Below, piece by piece: positions 35,449-43,755 of a DNA stretch of 64,000 nt (the stretch's first letter is position 1; each line of letters opens with the position of its first letter). The translations under genes and the position numbers were made by a program. The DNA is taken from positions 620,001-684,000 of the forward strand of contig JAGNKX010000001.1 in NCBI GenBank assembly GCA_017999915.1, written 5' to 3'. The notes below the pieces were generated by a model, which worked only from the letters and a program-made list of their open reading frames with translations, was not told the origin of the DNA and searched no databases. Origin of the DNA: Spirochaetota bacterium (lineage in GTDB: Bacteria; Spirochaetota; UBA4802; UBA5550).

Positions 35449-36593
35449 CAGTCGTTCACCCGTTCAAATTCCCTTTTTAAAAAATTCGTTATATTCCTTT
35501 TCAGCGGCTCGTAATCGATAAGAAAGGTATCATGGCCCATATCGGTCTCAATGTCCGTATACATTACATTTTTACCGTTGGCGCGGAGGGCCTGCACGAT
35601 TTCCTTTGACTGTGTGCTCGGGTAGAGCCAGTCCGAGGTGAAGCTTATGATCAGAAAATTGGAGCCTACCGAGGAGAAGGCGTTATGAAGGGATCCGTAA
35701 TCTTTTTTAAGGTCGAAATAATCGATGGCTTTCGTTATATACAGATACGAGTTGGCGTCAAAGCGATCCACGAACTTGGTCCCCTGGTAATGAAGGTATG
35801 ACTCGACCATGAAGACGTTGTCGAATTTCGTTATGGCCGGGTCATCATCTTTGTACTGCCGGCCGAATTTTTCATGCATATGCTTTTCGCTCAAGTAGGT
35901 GATGTGGCCGATCATACGCGCCAGGGAGAGGCCCGCGTCTGGTCCCTTCGTGTCATAGTAGTTGCCGCCGTTCCAGTTGGGATCATTCATGATAGCCTGA
36001 CGGCCCACTTCGTTCAGGGCTATCCCCTGCGCTGAAAGTGACGCGGACGTGGCTATGGAAATGACCGAGTTGACCATATCCGGATACATGATGGCCCACT
36101 TGAGGGATTGCATCCCCCCCATTGATCCGCCCGCAATGGACAGAAGTTTTTCTATTCCGAGATGCCTGATAAGGTGCCACTGGCTGTTCACCATGTCGTG
36201 GATAGTGACCATGGGGAAGTCTAGGCCGAAGGGCTTGCCTGTATCTGGATTGATAGACGAGGGACCGGTAGACCCGCTGCAGCCGCCTATGACATTGGAG
36301 CATATGATGAAGTATTTATCGGTATCGAAGGGCTTCCCCGGCCCAATGTACAGGTCCCACCAGCCCGGGTGCTTGTCCTGCTCGCCGTGAAAACCGGCGG
36401 CATGGGCGCTGCCGGACAGGGCGTGGGTGATGAGGATGGCATTGTTCTTTTTATCGTTGAGGGTGCCGTATGTTTCATAGGCCAGAATAACAGGACTCAA
36501 TATTCTGCCAGACCTGAAGGTGAACCGCTCACAAGAGAAGTATTTTGTTTCAACAATTCCCACTGATCGGCTGGATGTATCATTATTATCCAT
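35448..36593 (-). CDS. metX: MetX, homoserine O-acetyltransferase (or succinyltransferase)
   Basis: 381-residue alpha/beta hydrolase that acylates homoserine, the first step of methionine synthesis. ILAYETYGTLNDKKNNAILI, HALSGSAHAAG, nucleophile Ser in GGSMGGMQ near residue 162, VISFTSDWLYPS (Asp) and MGHDTFLID (His) complete the triad. Residue rules for acetyl versus succinyl donor were not applied, so the donor is left open. It is the first gene after a SAM-I riboswitch and terminator, meaning expression is shut off when S-adenosylmethionine is abundant. metW follows with a one-base overlap. Confidence 0.93.
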   Translation of the reverse strand: MDNNDTSSRSVGIVETKYFSCERFTFRSGRILSPVILAYETYGTLNDKKNNAILITHALSGSAHAAGFHGEQDKHPGWWDLYIGPGKPFDTDKYFIICSNVIGGCSGSTGPSSINPDTGKPFGLDFPMVTIHDMVNSQWHLIRHLGIEKLLSIAGGSMGGMQSLKWAIMYPDMVNSVISIATSASLSAQGIALNEVGRQAIMNDPNWNGGNYYDTKGPDAGLSLARMIGHITYLSEKHMHEKFGRQYKDDDPAITKFDNVFMVESYLHYQGTKFVDRFDANSYLYITKAIDYFDLKKDYGSLHNAFSSVGSNFLIISFTSDWLYPSTQSKEIVQALRANGKNVMYTDIETDMGHDTFLIDYEPLKRNITNFLKREFERVND

Positions 36594-36662
36594 GGCTCAT
36601 ATTAATGAACGTAATTAATGTCGGTCATATAAAAAGCGGTTGGGGTATCAGCGGCATGAGAT

Positions 36663-36691
36663 AAAAAAAACCGCGATATGAGATAGCGGTT
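36663..36691 (-). terminator. Riboswitch-controlled intrinsic terminator
   Basis: On the minus strand AACCGC pairs with GCGGTT around TATCTCATATC, and eight T follow. The loop/upper stem contains ATCTCAT, which is complementary to ATGAGAT in the 3' strand of aptamer helix P1, so formation of terminator and antiterminator is mutually exclusive. Confidence 0.9.
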
Positions 36692-36703
36692 GTGAACTCT
36701 ACC

Positions 36704-36808
36704 ATCTCATCTTCCGGATTCATCTCCGCTGGAATTGGCACCTCTTTCATTGCTGAACGGTTGCCGTGGCTTCACAGGGCCAGTCCCTCGACCACTCTCG
36801 ATAAGATA
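36704..36808 (-). ncRNA. SAM-I riboswitch (S-box) aptamer controlling metX-metW
   Basis: Read on the minus strand, the element begins ATCTTATCGAGAGTGG, then GAGGGACTGGCCC, TGAAGCC, CGGCAACC, GGTGCCAATTCC and ends with GATGAGAT. These are the conserved S-box blocks in order: kink-turn helix P2, the GGCAACC pseudoknot partner, and P3/P4. The terminal blocks ATCTTATC and GATGAGAT pair as P1. About 105 nt fits SAM-I. With SAM bound, P1 sequesters its 3' strand and the downstream terminator forms. Without SAM, that strand is free to pair with the terminator loop and transcription proceeds into metX. Confidence 0.96.
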
Positions 36809-36815
36809 AACAATG

Positions 36816-36844
36816 CTTTTAGTGGCATTAAATTGTGATGTCAA
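36816..36844 (-). promoter_or_regulatory. Predicted promoter of the SAM-I/metX transcript
   Basis: Perfect TTGACA (36839-36844), 17-bp spacer, TAAAAG (36816-36821) on the minus strand. The expected transcription start falls a few bases before helix P1 of the riboswitch. Confidence 0.65.
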
Positions 36845-36968
36845 TAATAAAAAATTGTAATAAGTAAAAATATTGTATTAATAGACGGGAATGTTCTGTT
36901 ACTGATCCCGGGGTGTATTTGAGTATTCCCTTGATTTGGTGATTTGAATGGTCATCCGATAATTTTTG

Positions 36969-36997
36969 TTGACATTAATTATTATGAAAAAGATAAA
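36969..36997 (+). promoter_or_regulatory. Predicted promoter of the Fe-S oxidoreductase gene
   Basis: TTGACA (36969-36974), 17-bp spacer, GATAAA (36992-36997), 83 bp before the start codon at 37080. It is divergent from the metX promoter. Confidence 0.5.
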
Positions 36998-37079
36998 GGT
37001 AGACAATTGAAATTTATTTATACAAATCGGACAATTCAGATAACAAACCGTCTTTATATTTAAACCAGGAGGGATTTGT

Positions 37080-39197
37080 ATGAAGTTTGCTGGATCGTAT
37101 GGCGTCCCGTTGGAAGAAATTTCGAGAGAATCTTTCTTCAACATCGGCGGACCGCATGGATTTATGAGGTGGGGAATATACATCTTCATGTTCATCGCCT
37201 TCTTCTACCTTGTTTATAGTGTTGTTCAGCGGGTTCTTATCTGGAGAAAAGGACAACCTGAGTTGCGTACCGACTACCCGGAAAAAAGAATACTGGCAGT
37301 CATTAAATATGTAATATTACAGGCCAAAATCCTGCGTGAGTCCTTCGCCGGCATTATGCACGCATCATTGTTCTTCGGTTTTGCCGCTCTGTTCATAGTG
37401 ACGTTGATCATTATGGCCCAGGACGACTTCTTCGAGTTGTTCTTCCATATGCGCTTTATAACGGGCAATTTTTACCTCTTCTGGTCATTAGCCGCGGATC
37501 TGGCCGGTGCGGTAGTATTCATCGGAGTCTGCATGGGCATCTATCGCCGGTATATCACCAAGCCGACCAGGCTAGACACCAAACCGATTGACACCTTTGC
37601 GCTGGTTCTTATCCTTATAATCGTCATAACAGGATTCACCAGCGAAGCAATGCGTATTGCGATGTCTGATTTCCCGGCCTGGGAAGTCTGGTCGCCCTTC
37701 GGCTATGTCCTGGCATTTTTCTTCTCGATATTCAGCGATTCTACTCTCAGGGTCATGCACCAGTTCAGCTGGTGGATCCATATGCTGGGAGCCTTTGTGT
37801 TTATAGGTCTTGCCGGTTCCGACAAGCTGGGACATATCGTGATTTCATCGCTGAACGTATACTACGGTAATATCAATAATGAGAATTCCCAGACCAAGTA
37901 TGGTCTGGCCATCATAGACCCGGCCGTGTTCGAAGTCGCCGAAAGTTTCGGGGTCTCCAAGGTTGAAGATTACACCTGGAAACAGCTTATGGACAGCGAC
38001 GCCTGCACCCGGTGCGGCCGCTGCCAGGACAACTGCCCGGCGTGGCTCACCGAGAAGCCACTATCGCCGAAAAAGCTGGTCAACGACATCAAGGCCAATA
38101 TGGAAGAGCGGATTCCCAAGCTGAAACTTGCTGAAGATCCCTCCACTGTCGAAACAACTCCGCTTATAGACGGTGCCGTTCAGTCAGACGAATTCTGGTC
38201 CTGTACCAACTGCTCCGCCTGCCAGGAAGCCTGCCCTGTCAATATCGAGCACATACAGAAGATGATCGATATGCGTCGGTATAAAGTTCTCATGGAAGGC
38301 GACATGGCTCCGGAATTGCAGACAACCTTTATGAACCTTGAGAACAATTTCAATCCCTATGGTTTTGCTTTCGGCGAAAGGGGAGCGTGGCTCCCTGCTG
38401 ACCTCGGCGTCAAGACAATGGCGGAAGACGCCGAAGTCGAATACCTCTACTTTGTCGGCTCTCCCGCTTCCTACGACAAGCGGAATCAAAAGGTCGCCAT
38501 AGCGTTCCTGAATATCATGAAAAAAGCTGGAGTTAAAGTCGGAATTCTCGGGGCAGAAGAAGCAGATTCCGGCGACGCGGCATTGAGAGGCGGCAACGAG
38601 TATCTCTTCCACGCGCTGGCAACCCAGAACCTTGAAAACTTCAAGGCCTATGGCGTGAAGAAGATCGTTTGCACCTGTCCGCATGATTACAATGTCATAA
38701 AGAAAGAATACAAGAAATTCGCAAAAGTGGGCAAAAACGCCGAGGGCGGCCCCCTTGAGGCAAATTATGAGGTATATCATCATACCGAGATTATCAATGA
38801 CTTGATCAAGAGCGGGAAGATAAAGCTGGTGAATGCTCTCAACGAAACCATCACCTATCATGATTCCTGCTTCCTGGGCCGGTACAATGAGATCTACGAG
38901 GCACCAAGGGAAATACTCAAGGCGATACCGGGAGTGAATTTCGTGGAAATGAGCAGAAATCACCGGACCAGCTTCTGCTGCGGCGCCGGAGGCGCGCGTA
39001 TGTTCATCGAAGAGCACCTGGGGACACGGATAAACCAGTTCAGGACCAAGGATGCCCAGTCAACTGGCGCGACGAAGGTCTGCACTGCCTGCCCGTTCTG
39101 CATGACCATGCTTTCCGATGGTATCACCGAGTTGGATATTCAGAATATGCAAAATTTTGACATAGCCGAATACGTATTTAACGCTATGGAAAAGTAA
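37080..39197 (+). CDS. Membrane Fe-S oxidoreductase, ETF:quinone-type (EMO/HdrD-like, two CCG domains)
   Basis: 705 residues. The N-terminal 260 residues are a membrane domain with five or six helices and histidines (MHASLFFGFAALF, VMHQFSWWIHMLGAFVFIGL) consistent with a NarI-like di-heme b unit. Two ferredoxin-type clusters follow: CTRCGRCQDNCP near 308 and CTNCSACQEACP near 374. The C-terminal half holds two CCG (DUF224) domains: VCTCPHDYN, YHDSCFLGRYNEIYEAPREI, FCCGAGGARMFIEE and VCTACPFCMTML. This is the architecture of membrane oxidoreductases that pass electrons from ETF to menaquinone in fatty-acid-oxidising bacteria (EMO), though no etfAB is in the window. AGGAGGG lies 7 nt before the ATG; a strong terminator follows. 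The acyl-CoA genes on both sides fit this role. Confidence 0.88.
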   Translation: MKFAGSYGVPLEEISRESFFNIGGPHGFMRWGIYIFMFIAFFYLVYSVVQRVLIWRKGQPELRTDYPEKRILAVIKYVILQAKILRESFAGIMHASLFFGFAALFIVTLIIMAQDDFFELFFHMRFITGNFYLFWSLAADLAGAVVFIGVCMGIYRRYITKPTRLDTKPIDTFALVLILIIVITGFTSEAMRIAMSDFPAWEVWSPFGYVLAFFFSIFSDSTLRVMHQFSWWIHMLGAFVFIGLAGSDKLGHIVISSLNVYYGNINNENSQTKYGLAIIDPAVFEVAESFGVSKVEDYTWKQLMDSDACTRCGRCQDNCPAWLTEKPLSPKKLVNDIKANMEERIPKLKLAEDPSTVETTPLIDGAVQSDEFWSCTNCSACQEACPVNIEHIQKMIDMRRYKVLMEGDMAPELQTTFMNLENNFNPYGFAFGERGAWLPADLGVKTMAEDAEVEYLYFVGSPASYDKRNQKVAIAFLNIMKKAGVKVGILGAEEADSGDAALRGGNEYLFHALATQNLENFKAYGVKKIVCTCPHDYNVIKKEYKKFAKVGKNAEGGPLEANYEVYHHTEIINDLIKSGKIKLVNALNETITYHDSCFLGRYNEIYEAPREILKAIPGVNFVEMSRNHRTSFCCGAGGARMFIEEHLGTRINQFRTKDAQSTGATKVCTACPFCMTMLSDGITELDIQNMQNFDIAEYVFNAMEK

Positions 39198-39225
39198 AAA
39201 ACCAATCTAACTTCTAGATATTTTC

Positions 39226-39263
39226 AAAGGGGCTTTTCTTATTAAGGAAAAGCCCCTTTTTTA
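39226..39263 (+). terminator. Intrinsic terminator after the Fe-S oxidoreductase gene
   Basis: A 13-bp perfect stem, AAAGGGGCTTTTC / GAAAAGCCCCTTT, with an 8-base loop followed by T residues, 29 bp after the stop codon. Confidence 0.93.
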
Positions 39264-39340
39264 TTATTCAGCCATTCATAATTAGAATTAAAAAAATTTC
39301 GATTTTCAGAAAAAAACACTTGCAATATGCAATTATTTTT

Positions 39341-39389
39341 GATTGGTTGGATAATCAACCAAATCTAACCATCTGGTTGGTTTTTTTTT
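39341..39389 (+). promoter_or_regulatory. Possible transcription attenuator in the CoA-transferase leader
   Basis: Two overlapping hairpins can form. The first pairs GATTGGTTG (39341-39349) with CAACCAAATC (39356-39365). The second pairs CAACCA (39356-39361) with TGGTTG (39374-39379), followed immediately by nine T, a terminator-like end. They share the CAACCA strand, so only one can form at a time. The T-run ends 26 bp before the start codon. Confidence 0.45.
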
Positions 39390-39414
39390 GTACGGTATTT
39401 TTTGGAGGTTATAT

Positions 39415-40605
39415 ATGAGGTCTATGCTTGAAGGTATACGAATTATTGACTTTACCGCCAATATCGCCGGGCCGGCAACGACGGCATTGCTCACCGACAT
39501 GGGAGCGGAAGTCATCAAAGTTGAAAAACCCGGTATTGGTGATGATGCACGCCTGTTCCCGCCTTATGTTAATGGTTTTTCAGCTCCTTTTATTGTCATG
39601 AACAGGGCTAAGAAGAGCGTTGTCATCGACATGAAGAAACCCGAGGGAGTGCAGGTATTCAAGGAACTGGTGGCAACTGCCGACGTTCTGGTTGAAAATT
39701 ATAAGCCAGGCGTTATGGCCAAGCTCGGAATAGATTACGAGTCATTGAAAAAAATTAATCCTAGGCTAATTATGCTGTCATTGTCCGGGTACGGCCAATT
39801 CGGTCCGCTATCGAAACGCCCGGCCTATGATTCCATCATACAGGCCTGTTCAGGGATTATGGATGTTACCGGTTTTCCCGATGGACCTCCGGTAAAGGCC
39901 GGTCCCATTATCATTGACCTCGCTACGGCAATGCACGCCGGCTTTGCCATATGCGCTGCCCTCTTCGCGAGGGAGAAATGCGGCGAAGGCGAATACATCG
40001 ATCTGTCGATGTATGAAACGGCTATCAATCTTCTGGCAGGGGTCTGGACCGATTATACTGTTACAAAAAATGTTCCTAAAAGAACCGGAAATCGGTATCC
40101 CTATGTCAGTCCCTTTGATACATTCCATGCCAAAAACGGCTACTTCATGATATGCAGCGCCGGGGATTCAACATTCCACAAGCTGTGCGACGCAATGGGA
40201 AAGCCGGAGCTCAAAACCGATGAGCGTTTTAAAAACCTGTTTGTCCGCAATGCAAATGAACCTGAATTGAAGAAGATCATTCAGGAATGGGTCGGGGATA
40301 AGACGACCGATGAATTGATGGAAGTATTGATTAAGTTCGAGGTTCCCGCCTCTCCCATTCTCAATGTAAAAGATGTTGTGGAGCATCCCCATACGGTGGC
40401 ACGGGGGATCCCCGTAGAATTGGAGCAGCCGGGCCGTGGAAATGTGGTCATATACGGGCCGGCGATAAAAACAAAAAACAGCGAAACAAAGGTACGGGGT
40501 GCAGCTCCGGAGCACGGACAGCATACGACGTGGATGCTCACTGAATTACTTAAAAAATCAGCGGATGAGATTGAAAAGCTTAAAGCATCCGGAGTAGTAA
40601 AATAA
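39415..40605 (+). CDS. CaiB/BaiF-type (class III) CoA-transferase
   Basis: 396-residue formyl-CoA:oxalate-type CoA-transferase, which moves CoA between organic acids through an aspartyl-CoA intermediate. LEGIRIIDFTANIAGPATTA, MGAEVIKVEKPGIGDDAR, NRAKKSVVIDMKKPEG and LVENYKPGVMAKLGIDYESL are family motifs. The conserved Asp of IIIDLATAMHAG near residue 165 is the likely catalytic residue. The start ATG 39415 has GGAGG 6 nt upstream; a longer in-frame start runs into the T-tract and is unlikely. Adjacent intrinsic terminators isolate it as a single-gene unit. The acyl substrate is unknown. Confidence 0.9.
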   Translation: MRSMLEGIRIIDFTANIAGPATTALLTDMGAEVIKVEKPGIGDDARLFPPYVNGFSAPFIVMNRAKKSVVIDMKKPEGVQVFKELVATADVLVENYKPGVMAKLGIDYESLKKINPRLIMLSLSGYGQFGPLSKRPAYDSIIQACSGIMDVTGFPDGPPVKAGPIIIDLATAMHAGFAICAALFAREKCGEGEYIDLSMYETAINLLAGVWTDYTVTKNVPKRTGNRYPYVSPFDTFHAKNGYFMICSAGDSTFHKLCDAMGKPELKTDERFKNLFVRNANEPELKKIIQEWVGDKTTDELMEVLIKFEVPASPILNVKDVVEHPHTVARGIPVELEQPGRGNVVIYGPAIKTKNSETKVRGAAPEHGQHTTWMLTELLKKSADEIEKLKASGVVK

Positions 40606-40617
40606 ATTGCGCCATTG

Positions 40618-40642
40618 GCGGGGCGAAAGCCCCGCTTTTTTT
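40618..40642 (+). terminator. Intrinsic terminator after the CoA-transferase
   Basis: Perfect GCGGGGC / GCCCCGC stem with a GAAA tetraloop followed by seven T. It lies between this gene and the convergent permease gene. Confidence 0.94.
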
Positions 40643-40669
40643 ATTGAAAACAACCAAAAATTGATCATG

Positions 40670-42208
40670 CTACTTATTCCGTCGCGATAAATAATATTTG
40701 TTATACATATAAATTGAGATGAGTATTAACGCGAAAAGAATATATCCCAGCGTAATGTCTCCCGCAAGGCCGAATCCAATTTCATGTGAATGAATCAGAC
40801 CGACATACGAGAAAAGGATCAGGGGCAGCGTCCAGAAAAATGCCCTTAAAAAATCTTTTTCAATTAGATAAACAGCCACGGCAGAAAGAAACATTGCGGA
40901 AAACAGCGCACCTTCGGAAAAAACCAGAATTCCTTTCAAATGTGGCAGCTTCTGCGATATGATTTCATTTATCTGCCGGGTCGTATGGTTGCCTTCAATG
41001 TTGATGAACTGTCGGAGTAATGACAAGCCCCAGGCGGCAATGGAGGGCATGAGTCCCAGGGCCACTGCCGGCGCATGATTCGACGGAGTGGTCTGGAAAG
41101 CCTGGGCTGTGATAATTACGCCAATCCAGAGCAGGATGGGAAAACCCGCTTCAAGGGGCACGGCTGAGACAATTACACTCATGAGACCGGTGAAACAGAT
41201 TATGGTCATGACTGCGCCATTGATGATGGAATATCCGGACCGGGCGCCAAGGCCTTTCCACCCGGGGTGGCCTATATATACCGTGGTCGGAAAAGGCGAG
41301 CCGAAAAAGGACCCGATTATGGTGCCTATTCCATTCATCAACAGAGTCGGCATGGCGGGGTAAGTGTCGCCGGCAGCCGAGGCGGATTCGATATTCTGCA
41401 ATGTACCAAAAAAAGCCATAACACCCATGGGTATTGAAATTGAAAGATATGGAAGAATATCCTGTATGCTAATGCCGTAGAGAATTTCGAAAAGAAAAAA
41501 ACCGGGAAGATATAGTGATACTTCTTTTGTGGATTGACAGAGCTTGGCCCCGTCCATGGCCCCGGTGGACCAGGCAATGGCAGATCCAACAATAAGGGCG
41601 TAAAAACCAGCGGGTATGCGGAACGGAAGCTTGACGTGTGAAAAGTATTCAGCCATGATCAGGGCCAGAGGGATAAAGGCGATCAGTGGCTTGTCCCATA
41701 TCTTGATGGTCTGATCCAGGGCGATGAATGAAATGGCGATACCCGCCAAGGTTGAAAGAAGAGCGGCACGGGGAGTGATTTTTCTCAATTTGTCTCCGAC
41801 AAAAGCGCCGATGCCTTCAAAGAATCCGCTGATGAAACAGCTTATGACCCCGACCTTCCAGGCAAAATCGGCGTTTTTTGTCTGGATGAAGACCGGTGCG
41901 ATAATGAGCGTGAAAAAGGCGAAAAGGCTTACGGTATTTATCCCATAGGGAAGCGCAGTGACATCTGAACGCCCTTCCCGTTTTGCCAGGCGATGGGCCT
42001 GCCAGGAATAAAAAATATTTCCGGCAAGAACGGCGGTTGCCGTGCCCGGAAGCATTCTGCCGAAGACCAGCGATGCCGGCATCCCAATGGAAAGGCACAG
42101 GCCGGTAATGATGAGGAGATTGACAAGGTTGTCAATGAAGAGGCCGATAAAACCGTCAAGGTCACTTTTAACAAAAATGGGATATCCGATGGCGCTTTTT
42201 TCAATCAT
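40670..42208 (-). CDS. NCS2/AzgA-like xanthine-uracil-type permease
   Basis: 512 residues with about 12-13 hydrophobic helices over the full length. FGRMLPGTATAVLAGNIFYS, GRSDVTALPYGINTVSLFAF, GDTYPAMPTLLMNGIGTIIG, SFFGSPFPTTVYIGHPGWKG and GARSGYSIINGAVM match the purine/xanthine/uracil permease superfamily, in its AzgA-like branch. AAGGAA lies 6 nt upstream. The substrate is not determined: there are no purine or pyrimidine genes nearby. It is followed (upstream on the chromosome) by nfo on the same strand with a 69-bp gap. Confidence 0.85.
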   Translation of the reverse strand: MIEKSAIGYPIFVKSDLDGFIGLFIDNLVNLLIITGLCLSIGMPASLVFGRMLPGTATAVLAGNIFYSWQAHRLAKREGRSDVTALPYGINTVSLFAFFTLIIAPVFIQTKNADFAWKVGVISCFISGFFEGIGAFVGDKLRKITPRAALLSTLAGIAISFIALDQTIKIWDKPLIAFIPLALIMAEYFSHVKLPFRIPAGFYALIVGSAIAWSTGAMDGAKLCQSTKEVSLYLPGFFLFEILYGISIQDILPYLSISIPMGVMAFFGTLQNIESASAAGDTYPAMPTLLMNGIGTIIGSFFGSPFPTTVYIGHPGWKGLGARSGYSIINGAVMTIICFTGLMSVIVSAVPLEAGFPILLWIGVIITAQAFQTTPSNHAPAVALGLMPSIAAWGLSLLRQFINIEGNHTTRQINEIISQKLPHLKGILVFSEGALFSAMFLSAVAVYLIEKDFLRAFFWTLPLILFSYVGLIHSHEIGFGLAGDITLGYILFALILISIYMYNKYYLSRRNK

Positions 42209-42277
42209 CGCAGATTCCTTATCTTATATTATTTTCCTGTCATCCAAGTTCAATTATTGTGGGTGAAGCATTGGATT

Positions 42278-43123
42278 CTATTGTTTTATTATTAGTCGCT
42301 TCAATACTTTTAAATTATTTTTATCAGCTTCATCATCGTTGAATTTCGGGGTTTCAAGTATCATGGGAATGTTTTTAAGCATCGCGTCATTTAGCAACAA
42401 GCGGAATCCTTCGATACCGATGCATCCCTTTCCAATATGCTCATGGCGATCCACCATGGAGCCGCATCCTTTTTTTGAATCATTGATATGAATCAATTTA
42501 AGCTTTTTCAGTCCTATGATGGCATCAAAATCGGAAAGAACGGCCCTGTATGTTTCTTTTTTTGATATATCATAGCCAGCTGCAAAAATATGGCAGGTAT
42601 CCAGGCAAATGCCGAGCCTGTCGGGATAGGATGTTTTATCGATAATTTCGCGGAGATGCTCAAATCGATGGCCGATGGAGGATCCCTGACCGGCGGTTGT
42701 TTCAAGCAGGATGCCGGTATTTTTATTGGCCTTGAAAACAGAATCCAGACTTTTTGCGACAGCATCTATGCCGGATTCGAGTCCCCTGCCGCCGTGGCTC
42801 CCGGGATGAAGAACCAGATAGTTGATATGCATCTGGTGCGCTCGATTGAGTTCGTCAGCAAGAGCCGTTAATGATTTAGCAAGGACATCGCCGGTCCCGG
42901 CAAGGTTGATCAGATAGCCGGAATGTGCAAAGACCGCAAGGCCCGGAAGATTTTTCCATATGCTGATAAAAGTATCAATATCATCGGCATTGTAGGGCTT
43001 TGCTTCCCAGCGATTGGAATTTTTTAAAAATAACTGCACTGCCCCGATGTTCAACTCATCAGCTTTGATGAGGGCCTTGTGAAGGCCACCAGATATAGAT
43101 AGGTGTACGCCGATTTTTCTCAT
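42278..43123 (-). CDS. nfo: Endonuclease IV (AP endonuclease)
   Basis: 281-residue zinc-dependent AP endonuclease of base-excision repair. GVHLSISGGLHKALIKADEL opens the TIM barrel, with AVQLFLKNSNRW, FAHSGYLINLAG, LVLHPGSHGG, LLETTAGQG, ICLDTCHIFAAGYD, LIHINDSKKGCGSMVDRHEH and MILETPKF supplying the His/Glu/Asp trinuclear-zinc ligands. The length is normal and GGGA lies 6 nt before the ATG. Confidence 0.95.
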   Translation of the reverse strand: MRKIGVHLSISGGLHKALIKADELNIGAVQLFLKNSNRWEAKPYNADDIDTFISIWKNLPGLAVFAHSGYLINLAGTGDVLAKSLTALADELNRAHQMHINYLVLHPGSHGGRGLESGIDAVAKSLDSVFKANKNTGILLETTAGQGSSIGHRFEHLREIIDKTSYPDRLGICLDTCHIFAAGYDISKKETYRAVLSDFDAIIGLKKLKLIHINDSKKGCGSMVDRHEHIGKGCIGIEGFRLLLNDAMLKNIPMILETPKFNDDEADKNNLKVLKRLIIKQ

Positions 43124-43170
43124 TCTTATTCCCGCTTATATTATAAAAAGTACGTCAGTTTTTTTCAATG

Positions 43171-43443
43171 TCATGGATTTGATAATTTTTCCAGTATGGC
43201 TTCTCGTGACAGTCCTTCAATGGCGATTCGCTTTTTTTTGCCTTTTTGGCCTGAAACAATTGTTATGTTTGATTTGGGAATCTTCAATTTTTTCGAAAAA
43301 AGAGAAACAAGCTCTGAATTGGCTTTTCCATCGACAGGGGGGGCATTGAGAAATACTTTAATGGAATTGCCGGGACCGAGGGTTATTATGCTCCGGGAGG
43401 ATTTGGGGGATACGGCAATATCAAACACTACTTTTTCATTCAT
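43171..43443 (-). CDS. YggU/DUF167 family protein
   Basis: 90-residue protein. SPKSSRSIITLGPGNSIKVF, LNAPPVDGKANSELVSLFSK and IVSGQKGKKKRIAIEG are diagnostic of DUF167 (YggU). Function unknown; it is widely conserved and often sits beside repair or pyrroline-5-carboxylate-reductase genes. Here it lies 47 bp upstream of nfo on the same strand. Confidence 0.92.
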   Translation of the reverse strand: MNEKVVFDIAVSPKSSRSIITLGPGNSIKVFLNAPPVDGKANSELVSLFSKKLKIPKSNITIVSGQKGKKKRIAIEGLSREAILEKLSNP

Positions 43444-43654
43444 AGGTTTTGTGCTATATTTTTTTGATTATTATGCAAGTTATTTTTATCATAACGAGTC
43501 AAATCTCTGAAACTCAATATCAAAGATTTGATTGAGGGCAATTTTTGAAAGAAAATATAAAGTGAGAGTTTTCTGGAAGAGTTTTTACTAACAATTAATA
43601 AAGTATTAATAAAACTGTTTTTCGGATCAGCCAGCTTGAATTAAAAATTAGTAA

Positions 43655-43683
43655 TTGAAAATTTTGGATATCAGTGTTATTAT
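43655..43683 (+). promoter_or_regulatory. Predicted promoter of the aminotransferase cassette
   Basis: TTGAAA (43655-43660), 17-bp spacer, TATTAT (43678-43683), about 70 bp before the aminotransferase start. The rest of the 312-bp gap (43444-43755) is AT-rich and shows nothing else I can identify. Confidence 0.58.
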
Positions 43684-43755
43684 AACTTTAAGGTTTTGAT
43701 TGTTAATGATACAGTACCGTTGTGAATCTCATTGTATGGCTTCATGGATTGAATA

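Noticed and set aside
38184-39017. 277-codon minus-strand frame inside the Fe-S oxidoreductase gene
   Set aside because: It lies wholly antisense to a well-supported gene with conserved Cys motifs and resembles no family.
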